Shown here one piece after another: positions 54,064 through 64,000 of a stretch of DNA of 64,000 nt. The position numbers were made by a program, and so were the translations under genes. The number at the start of each line of letters is the position of its first letter. The first letter of the stretch is position 1. The notes under the pieces are model-generated. The model did no database searches, was not told where the DNA came from, and saw only the letters and a list, made by a program, of their open reading frames with translations. Source of the DNA: Paratinospora sagittata (lineage: Eukaryota; Streptophyta; Magnoliopsida; Ranunculales; Menispermaceae); the NCBI GenBank assembly GCA_035771175.1, contig CM069600.1:3389210-3453209 (forward strand), written 5' to 3'.

Positions 54064-54789
54064 CTCATAACCCTCCACTTTTTCCTTATTAGTGTTTTGC
54101 TCTGTGAGATGTTAAGTCTATCATAGCCAAGCAAGCCCTGTTGAAGAGGAAGTTTGTTGTATTGTGAAAGTTTGTTGTATTTGTTTAGAATAATGGTCAA
54201 CAGTCTCTTCTCTGTCTGCTTCCACTGAGAGATCCACCAACCACGCGGTCTAGTAAACAAGACTTTTAGTCAACTTATGGTGAACCTGTTTCACTGACCT
54301 TTGAAGGGTGGTTTCAATAATTGGCTTGAGTTAAGTAGTGAAAATTTGATAATTTTACCCATTAGGAGGTTGATCCCTCTTCTTCTACTCTTTTTTTTTT
54401 TTTTTTTATTATACATATACCATCTAAATATTAATATTAAATTATATCTGGTTGATGATCTAAAAGAAAAATATTTATTTATTATTTTTTAAAAATAATT
54501 TTTTTTTATAAAAATTTAAAAATTATTTTTTCTATTCCGTCAGACAAAATAAATTTTTTGTGCTTTAGATTTTCGAATAAAGAAAAATATTTCTAAATCA
54601 CCTTGAAAATTCAGACTCGCCCAACAAGTTATATTAAGTCAATAGTTAAAAGGAAACACACATGTATCAAGGTGAAGTACATGGATCATGAATGGTTCAT
54701 TAAAATGTTATTTTTCAAGATGATTGTAACAGCTAATCTAACATGAATCATATAATGTATGACTGACCCACAGTCAATTTACGCAGCCA

Positions 54790-54910
54790 CTTTACGTCAA
54801 TGAGATAATTCGAAAAAATCTGGTATTCGCCCCTCCGCAAGTCCCGCCTCGAACCTTCGACTCCGTGTAATAGACCAGTCATTCAAACCATCGAACCATA
54901 ATACCTTATT
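54790..54910 (-). mobile_element. Degraded SINE-like fragment
   Basis: On the minus strand, TATGGTTCGATGGTT is followed about 35 bp later by GAAGGTTCGAGGCGGGAC. The pair is A-box- and B-box-like. No tail or target duplication could be seen. Confidence 0.35.
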
Positions 54911-54929
54911 GACGAACACGAATTTTGTA

Positions 54930-55085
54930 TAAGTGATGTTACGTGGACATCCAAAATATACATTTAAAGTGTATATCATTAAATTATTTTAAATTATGTA
55001 TTGATACATAATTTAAGGTAATTTAATAGTGTATAACAGTGATGTATACTTTAGAAGTACGTTTAGATGTCACTTTAACATTTTC
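54930..55085. mobile_element. MITE-like fold-back
   Basis: A long imperfect palindrome is centred at about 55003 (TTAAATTATGTAT-TG-ATACATAATTTAA). Its arms extend to GTGGACATCCAAAATATAC on the left and GTACGTTTAGATGTCAC on the right. Similar to 1575-1720. Confidence 0.5.
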
Positions 55086-55361
55086 TTTTTTATATTGTCT
55101 TAGAAATAGAGGCATGATTCGAGACAATCCAACAATTATGATATAACGTGTGCCAAAAAAAATAATGTGTTCTCAAATTTTATTTTATTTTTTCAAATCA
55201 TTTTTCATTAAAAGACAAAATAAGTACATAAATTGGGGATTAGACATAGAAGGGCGGAATCATCAATGCCCATCTGAGCTTTCAACTCAGGATGCTGAAG
55301 GTAAGAAGAGTAGTGAAAGAGCTGTAACAATCAATTGGAAACAAGAAGAGAAGAAGAGAAA

Positions 55362-56943
55362 ATGGAAGAAGGAATAGGTAGTAATAATAATAGTGACAGT
55401 AGCAAAGTTGCTCTGCCTCTGCATCCGGGTATTGCACCAATATCTTATCTACTTGGAACATGGAGAGGAGAAGGTGAAGGTGGCTTCCCTACAATCAACT
55501 CCTTCAATTACACTGAAGAAATCACTTTTTCTCATTCAGGAAAGCCCTTTATTGCATATTCTCAGAAGACATGGAAACTTGGGTCTGGTGAGCCTATGCA
55601 CTCTGAGTCTGGTTACTGGCGTCCTAAACCTTATGGCTCCATTGAAGTTGTAATTGCTCAAAGCACTTCTCTTGTTGAAGTCCAGGTATTTTTCTTACTT
55701 TAATTTCATACATGACCAGTTGAACACCACCACCGACCAAAAAAAAAAAAAATTAGAAATCGCTCAACTCAAAAGTTATAGCTGTTGTTAGATTAAGGGT
55801 CCAACTATGTATATCAAGCGAAGCAAAGATAAGATAGATAGATATTAACATTAAATGATGACCACCCAGTTTTTTGTTTTTTCTTTATGCTTTTTCTGTT
55901 CAATTCGTTTATTATGGGAAGTTAATTTCCCTTAATTTGCCTTACAGAAAGGAACATATGACTCTGAGAATAAGGTTGTGAGGCTTCAGAGCCAACTTGT
56001 AGGGAATGCTTCAAAGGTAATTTATTAGTTTTTGACTGACAAAACAAAGGGCATTTTCATTTCATATGAGATGTTTACTTAAATTGCATTTTTGTGCATA
56101 CATATATGTTGTACAGTGAAAATTGAAATGGTTTCTTTATTGAAATAGAAATTAGTCATATTAATACATCATGGTATTGGTAGCTAGCCTTACTTTTCGC
56201 AATTGCTGGCGTAGTAGATATTGCAATAAATAAAATAGCTGATGCAGATCTTGTTCAATTGTATTTTTCTTTGGGTCTAGCTTCTGAGATTTTTGGTTAC
56301 TCTTCTGATAAGCATAAATCTCCTGTAGACTGTAGATGCAACAACTCCTTGGAGCTTCATTTTATTCATAGCCCTTCTCCTGTCACATAGGCCAAACAAC
56401 TTGTTAGATCAACTTGTTAAAGATCTGACCTCTTGATAGATAAAATTGTGATACTTAAAATATGCTCATCCCCAATTGAGAGACCATTGTAGTTCATAAT
56501 GGAATCTTGGTGCATATAAATTTGTAAAGATCCAGCAGTCAGATTTGGGAAGAGCAGAAATAGGATTTGCATCAATGATTCATTGCATTTCACAAAATGA
56601 GATTTTTGAAAGATATATTGAGAGTAGAAAAGTTCCCCTCATTACTTTTAGTTGTTTTTCTCCCTTTGTCAATTCTTTCATTGTTTTGTTTATATAGTAG
56701 TCTTTTGAAGCTCTTTAAGTGAATAAAACAGAGAGAATATTTAATTTGTAGTTGGCTTGTTATGAAGCATTTGTTTTTTTTATGGTGAAAGTGAAACATT
56801 CTAACTTTTTTGTTGGACAGGTGAGAGAGATAACTAGAGTTTTCAAGGTGGTGGATGATGAGCTATCCTATGTTGTTCAGATGGCTACAAATCTAGTTAC
56901 TCTTCAACCACATCTGAAAGCTGTGCTTAAGAAGAGGCTTTGA
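55362..56943 (+). CDS. Nitrobindin-like heme protein, three exons
   Basis: The exons are 55362-55685, 55948-56016 and 56821-56943, all with GT/AG borders and phase 0, giving 171 residues. Exon 1 has the family signature ISYLLGTWRGEGEGGFPTI and HSGKPFIAYSQKTWKLGSGE. Exon 2 has KGTYDSENKVVRLQSQLVGN. Exon 3 has VREITRVFKVVDDELSYVVQ and TLQPHLKAVL. The protein is a ten-stranded beta-barrel of the nitrobindin/THAP4 C-terminal family, close to Arabidopsis At1g79260, which binds ferric heme through the His of the PHLKA motif and reacts with NO and peroxynitrite. That His and the GxWxGxG loop are present. No targeting peptide is seen. An ATG at 55362 matches family length. A copy of exons 2 and 3 follows. 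Confidence 0.95.
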
Positions 56944-57375
56944 TGATGAGCCTGTGTCACTGCCTAAAGAAAACATAGTTCAGCACGGCCACCGAAAAAA
57001 TTCATATTGTTTCTTATGATCTGTTTAGCCAAGGTCTTGGGTTCATATAAATTGTCAAGAATCTTGTAAAACTGGACTATAAATCTCAACTGAAACTTGC
57101 ATTTCTCTTATTTTTCTGTATTCTGAACTGATTCATAGATGAACCAAATAAAGGAAGCAAGTATTCTAGTTGCCTGCTATACAAAGCCTTTTTTTTTTTA
57201 GGAAGAGCAGGGCAATGCAAAAGTCCTTTAATATATTGTAAAGGTTAATATTATAAAAGAAAAGAAGCTTTGGGTTGAAGAAATAATATCTGAGATTATA
57301 AGTGAATTTGAGGGTACCCATAATTTACCATCTTTGCAATGAACCCTTCTCTCATCAATCAACTGTGAAACACAA

Positions 57376-58330
57376 AAAGGAACATATGACTCTCAGAATA
57401 AGGTTTTAAGGCTTCAGAACCAACTTGTTGGGAATGCTTCAAAGGTAATTTATTAGTTTTATATGACATGTTTATGTAAATTGCATTGGCAACAATTAAA
57501 GAACTAGCTAGATACACAACATAACCACTATGAAGAAATATAATGTTTTATAAAAATGGAGAATATTGAAATGCTTCTCTTTCATTGAAATAGAAATTAG
57601 TCATAATACAGCATGGTATTGGTAGCTATGAACAATAAATAAGATAGCTGATGCAGATCTTGTTCAATTGTCCATTTGGGTCCCTCTGAGATTTTTGGAT
57701 ACTCTTCTAACAAGCATAAAATCTAGTATTATGGATTGTAGATGCAACAATTCCTTGGAACTTCATTCTTCATAGCCCTTCTCCTGTCAAAGTCCAAAAG
57801 ATCAACTTGTTGACAAGATCTTACCTGTGATAGATAGATGTATAAAATTGCAATACTAAAAAAATATGCACATCCAATTGATAAACCATATATAGTTTAA
57901 TGAAGGAATCTTGGTGCATAAATATTTGTACAAATCCAACTGTCAGATTTGGAGTGAGCAAAAATAGGATACGCATCAACAATTCATTGCATTTCACAAA
58001 ATAAGATTTGCGAAAGATTGAGTAGAAAAGTTCCCCTCATTACGGAGACTAATTTGAATTCCCTTAGTTCCCATTTGATTTATGAGAAGGATACAATTTT
58101 CTATATCAGAAAATCTGAAAACACAAAAGATGCATTTGTTTGATTAAAGCGTTTGTTTTTTTGACACAATCAGGGAAAAAGTGAAACATTCTATCTGTTT
58201 TGTTGGACAGGTGAGAGAAATAACTAGAGTGTTCAAGGTGGTAGATAGTGAGCTATCCTATGTTGTTCAGATGGCTAAAAATCTAGTTAGTCTTCAACCA
58301 CGTCTGAAAGCCGTGCTCAAGAGGCTTTGA
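57376..58330 (+). pseudogene. Duplicated nitrobindin exons 2 and 3
   Basis: Exon 2' (57376-57444) encodes KGTYDSQNKVLRLQNQLVGN, then ASK, and keeps its donor, but the acceptor has changed from TTACAG to ACACAA. Exon 3' (58211-58330) follows an intact TTGTTGGACAG acceptor and encodes VREITRVFKVVDSELSYVVQ, then LVSLQPRLKAVLKRL and TGA. The intron between them is also a copy of the original intron 2, shortened. Both frames are open, but the heme-ligand His is Arg in exon 3'. With no exon 1 copy, it is either a dead duplicate or an alternative last exon joined to exon 2 of the main gene. Confidence 0.9.
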
Positions 58331-58555
58331 TGCGCTTGTGTCACCACCTAAAGAAAATGTAGTTCAGCAGCATCACTAAAAAGATCACCATTGTTTGTTA
58401 CGATCTGTTTAGCTAAGATGTTGGGTTTGTAGAAATTGTCAAGAATCTTGTTAAAACTGAACTGATTTATGAACCAAAGTATTCCTATTGACACTTACAT
58501 TTTCAGTTATTTTTTTGTTATTGAAGAATCCATTTTCACCTTTTCTCTTGAATAA

Positions 58556-60422
58556 CTATGAATTCTGGTTCTTAGGGGGCCCTGATGTCCTTGGGTATGA
58601 TCCAAATGCATAATTTACCATCTTTTCAAGTTCGACATGAACCCTTCTCCCATCAATCAACTACACAAAAAAAAAAATCTCAGAAACTGGGTATCCAGCT
58701 AATATGAAAAGAAATTACTGAAAAGGGAAAAAAAAATCTTACCTTGTGATCCATGTTTTCTAAAGCTAGCATAGCATGATCCTGAGAAGTATACTGTACG
58801 AATGCATACCCCTTCGACTTCTTTCCATCTTCGTCTTTGACAAGTTTAACTGCAATTACAGTTTAATCATCAAAGAAATTAGGATTATTCACTAATTATA
58901 TAGTCTGAGCCTATAGTTTGGTCAAGCAAATCTGACACTCTACTAAGTACATAGGCAGGTCTTGTACTTTGGACATGATAGCAAATGCATGGAACAAATC
59001 GTAACACAACAAGAACACAATTTTGAACTTCTTTTTCAAAAGTTTTAGCAATTTTCGGGAACAAAAAATTGTTTACCTTCTGCTACCTGACCAAAATTAG
59101 AGAATTCCTTCCGTATGCTGGTTTCAGTGGTTGTATAGGATAAATCTGTTGCATAATATAATATCAGTACATACCATCAATAAGTTTATCATTCATTTAC
59201 TTATTAACTTATTTTATTTTCACTAGTGGAGAGCGCAGATTCATGTTGTCAACTCCATGTAATTAGAAAAGAAAAAAAATTTGATCAACGAAGAATTTAT
59301 CAAATCAAAAGAGAGCTAAACATAAACATTGCACAAAAATATGAAATAGGATGCTAGCTCTCATGTATTTTCAAATATTATCATGCAATAAATACTCTCG
59401 GTGTTCATCTAGGATGCTTAATAATTCTTGAGTTCGTCTGTCCAAATCAACATTTCATTTCTCTTGAGCTAATTCAGGCTTTTGGTTGACAGCTCCCAAG
59501 CTCAAGCTAGAAACCAACCCAACCCAACCAACCTTTTTCTAATTAAGTGTCACTTATTACTAGTAACTACCATTGGATTTGGTTTTAGCCACTAGCAGCA
59601 ATTAGGCCAGTTATATAATTATTGGGCCTGCTAACAAAAATCAGATGTACAGTGCAGAAAATCTATGAAATCAGAAACAGAAAGGAAGAGAGTAGTAGTA
59701 GTAGTAATCATGGAAGAAGAAGAAGAATATCTAATTTGTCCCTATTTACTAACAACACAATATGTGGGAATCCCACAGCAAATATGAAATTGTCTCAACA
59801 AAGGCCAAAGAGAGCTTTTCAAGATACATATGGCAAAGGCTAATGAGTAAGAAACTGGTAGTATAAATATATACAAAAGTGGAGGTAATGACTTAAAACA
59901 CTTGTGTTTAGCATTGTTCCTACCTAAGAAATGGAAAATTTAATTTCATATAGGAAAATAAGCTTCCTGATGAAATAGTATTTATTATTTACTGTTGTAG
60001 TTCTCAATAGTACTCAACTCTTTCCCCTTTTTAAAAGGCAAAATTTGCAATTTCATATGAAAAAAAAAACCCACTGAATCATTATACTATCAACCATTGT
60101 CTTAATACTAATTCATATATATCTTTCATAGATATGGGTAATCACAAACTCTTGAAAGCATGTGATTGGATGGATAGAATAAAAAAATTTACAATGAAAT
60201 GTTAATTACACATTAATCAATCAAAGGGTAGAGAGTGAGAGTGAGAGAAAGATGAAGACACTAACTTCGAATTATGAGTCTGCTGGCGAGAGGGAAATCG
60301 CAAGGCGAGGAATTGGGATTTGAGGGAGAAACCAAAACACCACATCTTCTGCTGCTTCTTAAGGTGAGTGTTGTTGGAATTTGAATTGAAGTTGCAGGTG
60401 GAAATAGCACCGCTCCCCACAT
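58556..60422 (-). CDS. Organelle-type RRM RNA-binding protein, four exons
   Basis: The exons are 60266-60422, 59077-59145, 58743-58849 and 58556-58660. Phases agree and total 145 residues. Exon 1 encodes a basic, Ser-rich presequence (LRSSRRCGVLVSPSNPNSSP). A single RRM then spans residues about 49-120: RNP2 is LIIRNLSY across the exon 1-2 junction, RNP1 is KGYAFVQY in exon 3, with NFGQVAEVKLVKDEDGKKS between and LIDGRRVHVELEK after. A short tail ends PPKNQNS. Such small single-RRM proteins of plants are sent to plastids or mitochondria, and some take part in RNA editing or splicing. The exact role here is inferred. The gene is convergent with nitrobindin, with 225 bp between the duplicated exon 3' stop and this stop. 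Confidence 0.92.
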
Positions 60423-60690
60423 AATACCAAAATGATGATCCAAAACCCTTTCTCTCTTTCTCACAATTTCACTAATGATTCACAGAGATCAACCCGCCCC
60501 AGTTGTGTCATGTCATGTGTGTATTACACGCACGCACGCACACGCGCGCACTCATGTATATATCACTTTTTAGTTTTTATTTTTGTTGTAAATATATTTG
60601 AATATCAAAATAGTAATTACATATATTATACACATATCTTAAGCAATATGATATTTAAATAATATATATATTCAAGTAGTACATATAATT

Positions 60691-60744
<54 letters not shown>

Positions 60745-61078
60745 ATATATATATCCTATATAAATTATGTAGGCACATCTTTTGATATAAATTTTTCCTT
60801 ATAAATATAAGAAAGATCACGAATAAAAGTTATAAGAACATCTTTAATATAAAAATAGATTGTATTTAAAATTATAAATACTTTAAAAACTTATATACGA
60901 GTTAGTTCAATAAACATCATTTTTTAATAAAAGGAGTGGCTGCTACTTGATACTTACAAGAGAAATAAAAGGTCAAAAAGGATAAAAATGAAAATAAAAC
61001 TTTAACGATCAATCAAACATTAAATGCCTTGAAAAATAATAAATGAGCAAATACATTGGCCTAAACATTGTTATAGAA
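60423..61078. other. Upstream region of the RRM gene, no gene seen
   Basis: It includes a CACGCACGCACGCACACGCG tract (60529-60549) and a TA microsatellite. No coding feature is supported. Confidence 0.5.
60695..60742 (+). repeat. TA microsatellite
   Basis: About 24 TA units. Confidence 0.95.
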
Positions 61079-63785
61079 ATACTGAAATACACCTCTTTTT
61101 TTTTTTTTCTTTCTAAAACCCCCCATGGGAAGCGTTATTCACGTCTCCAAGAAGCTAACTTAATTAAAGAACTTCATACTAGTTAGATTTTATTTTATTT
61201 TATGTTTTAGCCAAAAACTCAAAACAATGTATTAGAAAGTCTTAAAAAAACTTATCCAAAAAATAATATACTAAATAAGCACTAAAGAAAAGTTGATATA
61301 AATTGTCCACAGAAGTACTTGAATACTTCAAAATAATCATAGGAGCAACAATATTGTTTTCCTTAACCAAAACAAAAAAAAATATAGCATAAAACTAGTG
61401 TAAATTTTCCTAGCTGAATCAGCATAGGTTCTCTTAAATATCCTATTGTGGAATTGACCGTTGCCAAAGTGTAGTAAAAGGGGATTTTCAAAAAAAAAAA
61501 AATACAAATTCTTAATTGCTTTTAACATTGACCTGGGGGTTGTTAAGTTTAGTTGGGGGATTCAAAGCTCAAACCAACAACCCTGACATTATTTAGCATC
61601 TTTAGTTGAATTAAATCAAATGGAAAGCAAAATGAAGCAATAGAAAAACAAGGATGCAAGACGAAATAAATTATCAAACAAGGCATTATTTTATATGAAC
61701 GAATTGGGAGGCATTTTCTCTAACTACAAACTAGAGATGGTGTTTTGACAGCTTTAAGAGCCATGTTCTATTGTTATAGAAATACACCTCTATGTTTTTT
61801 TTTCCAAACACCTATGGGAGGCGTTATTTTCACGCCTACAAGAAGCTAGATTAATAAAAACTTGGAAATATTTACATTTAAATGTTTCAAAAAAAAAAAA
61901 AATCTCAAAGTAAAGGAAAACAATGTATTAGGAATTCTAACAAAACTTTAAACCTACATAAACTGTTAGGCTTTTGATTTATTATTCAAAGAATAATCGT
62001 AGCAGTAACACTATTGTTCCCTTAGCCAAAAAAGAGTAGCAACAGAGGAGCTTTCTAATGAAATGAAAGATTCACCAAGCAGTCTTATTAATGAAAAAAC
62101 AAAGCCAATTGAAGGTAAATAAGAGCGTTTTACAAAAAGTGACAGTGAAACAAAACAAAGCTATCCAAATGACATCAAGTGATACAATTTCAAAAACAAC
62201 AAAATCTTCAAATAGGGGAAAAAATAATGATCAAGGAATTGAATAGACAACTAAAGGGGACCTGAAAGCAGAAGGGCATGTGAACAAAAGAGAATTAGAG
62301 ATATAGCTTCCCTTTGAGGAGGGAGGGTGCTTTAAGTTAAATTTTCCCCCTTTCAGTTGTTTAGCCAAAACACCTTATTAATAGTAATAACTTCACTTGT
62401 GTACCTAAACTCACTTGTCCCTGCATGTCATATATATGTGGTATAAAAGAACTAGATAAATATTGAAGTAGGACAAAAAAAAAATAGTAGAAGATTACTA
62501 CTTTATGTGAACTAGATAATATCAAAATGAAAAATATTAACTATTAAGTTTCAAAAACACAAGATGAGAGGAATTTTTTATGCCTCCAAAGTAAATTATC
62601 AAACAAGGCATTTCTTGTTTTCAACATGAACGATTTGGAGGCGTTTAAGAAACACCTCCATGAGGCATTTTTTTTAACAACTAATTGAAAAAAAATTCTC
62701 TACCTACAAATTAGAGGTGTTTTAGAAACCTTTACGAGCCATGTTCTATTGTTATAGAAATACACCTCTGTTTTTCTTTTTCTTTCTTTTCTACAACACC
62801 TATGGGAGGCGCTATTCACGCCTCCAAGAAGCTATCTTAATTAAAATTTCAAAACATTTAGATTTAATTTATTTATTTATTTTAAAAAAACTCTAAATAA
62901 AGGAAAAACAATGTATTAGGAAGTCTAAAAAAAACATTACCACAAAACCATATGCAAAATAAGCACTAAAAAGCAAAACATAATACAAATTGTTAGGTTT
63001 TTCATCGATTATCCACATAAGTTCTTAAATACTACAAAATAATCATAACAACAATATTATTGTTAGCCATAAAAGAGTACCATAAAACTGCTCCTTGCAC
63101 TTCTAGCAACGAAAGACATTTCTAATAACAACACAAGATACTTCCTTAAAAATTGAAATGAAGGATTCACCAAGAGTCTTACTAATGAAAAAACATGACA
63201 ATTGAAGGTAGAAGGGCCAAGTCAACAAGTTCCTTTTACAAAAAGTGATTGTGAAACAAAACAAAGCTATCCAAATGTAATCAAGTGATACAATTTCAAA
63301 AACAGACAACCTTCAAATAGAGGAAAAAAATTTGATGAAGGAATTGAGTCTACACTTATTGTCAAGTAATAATGCATATTCATGCAATATCCAAAGATCG
63401 AATAACAAAACCATAAGAGAAGATTTAACAAGGAAGTGTCCAAAAATCAATTGATAGAGATTGACAAAAAGTAAATGGATGAATAATAAATAGACAGACC
63501 ATGTACATTCCTATCATAATATTGTGATGTACAAGCACATATTTATTAGTCATTCTCCAAGCCTCTTCTTTTCCTTACCAATAGGATTTAACTATGAAGA
63601 AAGATCTCCATGTTATAGTAGCAAAATCACTAATAGTGCTGCTTTTTAGATACCGTCAAGGGAAAAAAAAAAAACCAACCATAATAGCTGCTAATCAGAA
63701 GAAATTCAGCAACACAGAATGATTACAAAGGTTATAGACAACGAGGTCATTTAAATAAGTTGTTTTACCAACCAAGGTCCACCCA
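61079..63785 (-). repeat. Right arm of the ~2.7 kb inverted repeat
   Basis: Reverse-complement copy of 18563-21243 with the same three internal units in order. It begins TACTGAAATACACCTC and ends CAAGGTCCACCC. Differences are mostly single bases and A/T-run lengths. Sequence on either side of the two arms is unrelated. No gene is recognised inside. Confidence 0.9.
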
Positions 63786-64000
63786 CATGAAAACAGATGC
63801 TAAGCAACCAATAGAAAGAAACGGGAACAACCTCACCATGAAAACACAGGTAAGAAAGCATCACAACAAAACAAGTTTACATGAAGGCCATAAAAAGATA
63901 GATTAAGAGCATATTACAGTGGATAGGACCAGATGTTAGGATTCCATCTTGGAATCATTGTGGGTGCCCCAGGGGTCCCTCGTCCTCTGGGCACTGGTTT
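63786..64000. other. Window end, nothing recognised
   Basis: Unique-looking sequence that becomes GC-richer after about 63960. It may approach a gene outside the window. Confidence 0.4.

Larger units (their letters stand above)
54064..55361. other. Divergent promoter region between DUF212 and nitrobindin genes
   Basis: 1.3 kb between two gene starts. No coding sequence. A SINE-like fragment and a fold-back lie at 54790-55085. Confidence 0.5.

Noticed and set aside
59622..59843. 73-residue plus-strand ORF
   Set aside because: Lies in the first intron of the RRM gene on the other strand, begins with a non-ATG codon and is built on low-complexity AGT/GAA repeats.
18563..63785. A giant 45 kb transposon bounded by the inverted arms
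   Set aside because: The outer ends show no matching target duplication and no known terminus, and the arms are internally repetitive. An inverted duplication or paired repeat insertions explain the data with less assumption.

Overview
The window is nuclear DNA from a flowering plant, most likely a woody core eudicot. The evidence is spliced plant-type genes with GT-AG introns, an AT-rich background, and plant Copia, Gypsy-like, L1-type LINE, SINE and Mutator-like elements. The species cannot be told from the sequence. Gene models below were built by hand from reading-frame continuity and splice signals. Family names rest on recognised motifs, not on a search.

Layout. 0.3-1.2 kb: a small cysteine-rich protein gene (minus), apparently broken by one stop codon. 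2.3-13.4 kb: a 68-residue membrane-protein gene (minus) whose two exons are separated by an 11 kb intron holding a 6.4 kb LINE and a 4 x 185 bp satellite-like array. 14.4-22.7 kb: the gene for mitochondrial ribosomal protein uL29m/L47 (minus), with a long probable 5'-UTR intron holding a ~94 bp minisatellite and one arm of a large inverted repeat. 25.2-31.1 kb: a stray copy of that gene's first coding exon patched with a Copia LTR, then a complete Copia element, then a block that is repeated near 43 kb. 31.4-39.2 kb: a decayed Mutator-like element with an OTU-type domain, itself interrupted by a LINE fragment and by a solo LTR that in turn carries a SINE.

39.6-42.4 kb: a five-exon CRM-domain RNA-binding protein gene (minus). 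43.6-54.1 kb: a five-exon acid phosphatase/haloperoxidase-related (DUF212) gene (minus) whose 9.3 kb last intron contains a young Copia element and a 5'-truncated LINE. That Copia appears to have swapped part of its gag for foreign DNA. 55.4-58.3 kb: a nitrobindin-like heme protein gene (plus) followed by a duplicated exon 2-exon 3 cassette in which the heme-ligand histidine is arginine. 58.6-60.4 kb: an organelle-type RRM protein gene (minus), convergent with nitrobindin. 61.1-63.8 kb: the second arm of the inverted repeat, about 40 kb from the first.

Four of the host genes (uL29m, CRM, DUF212, RRM) look organelle-directed, but nothing indicates that they act as a unit. No operon-like or defence system was found. 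The notable biology is retroelement chimerism, nested insertion inside introns, and local exon duplication.
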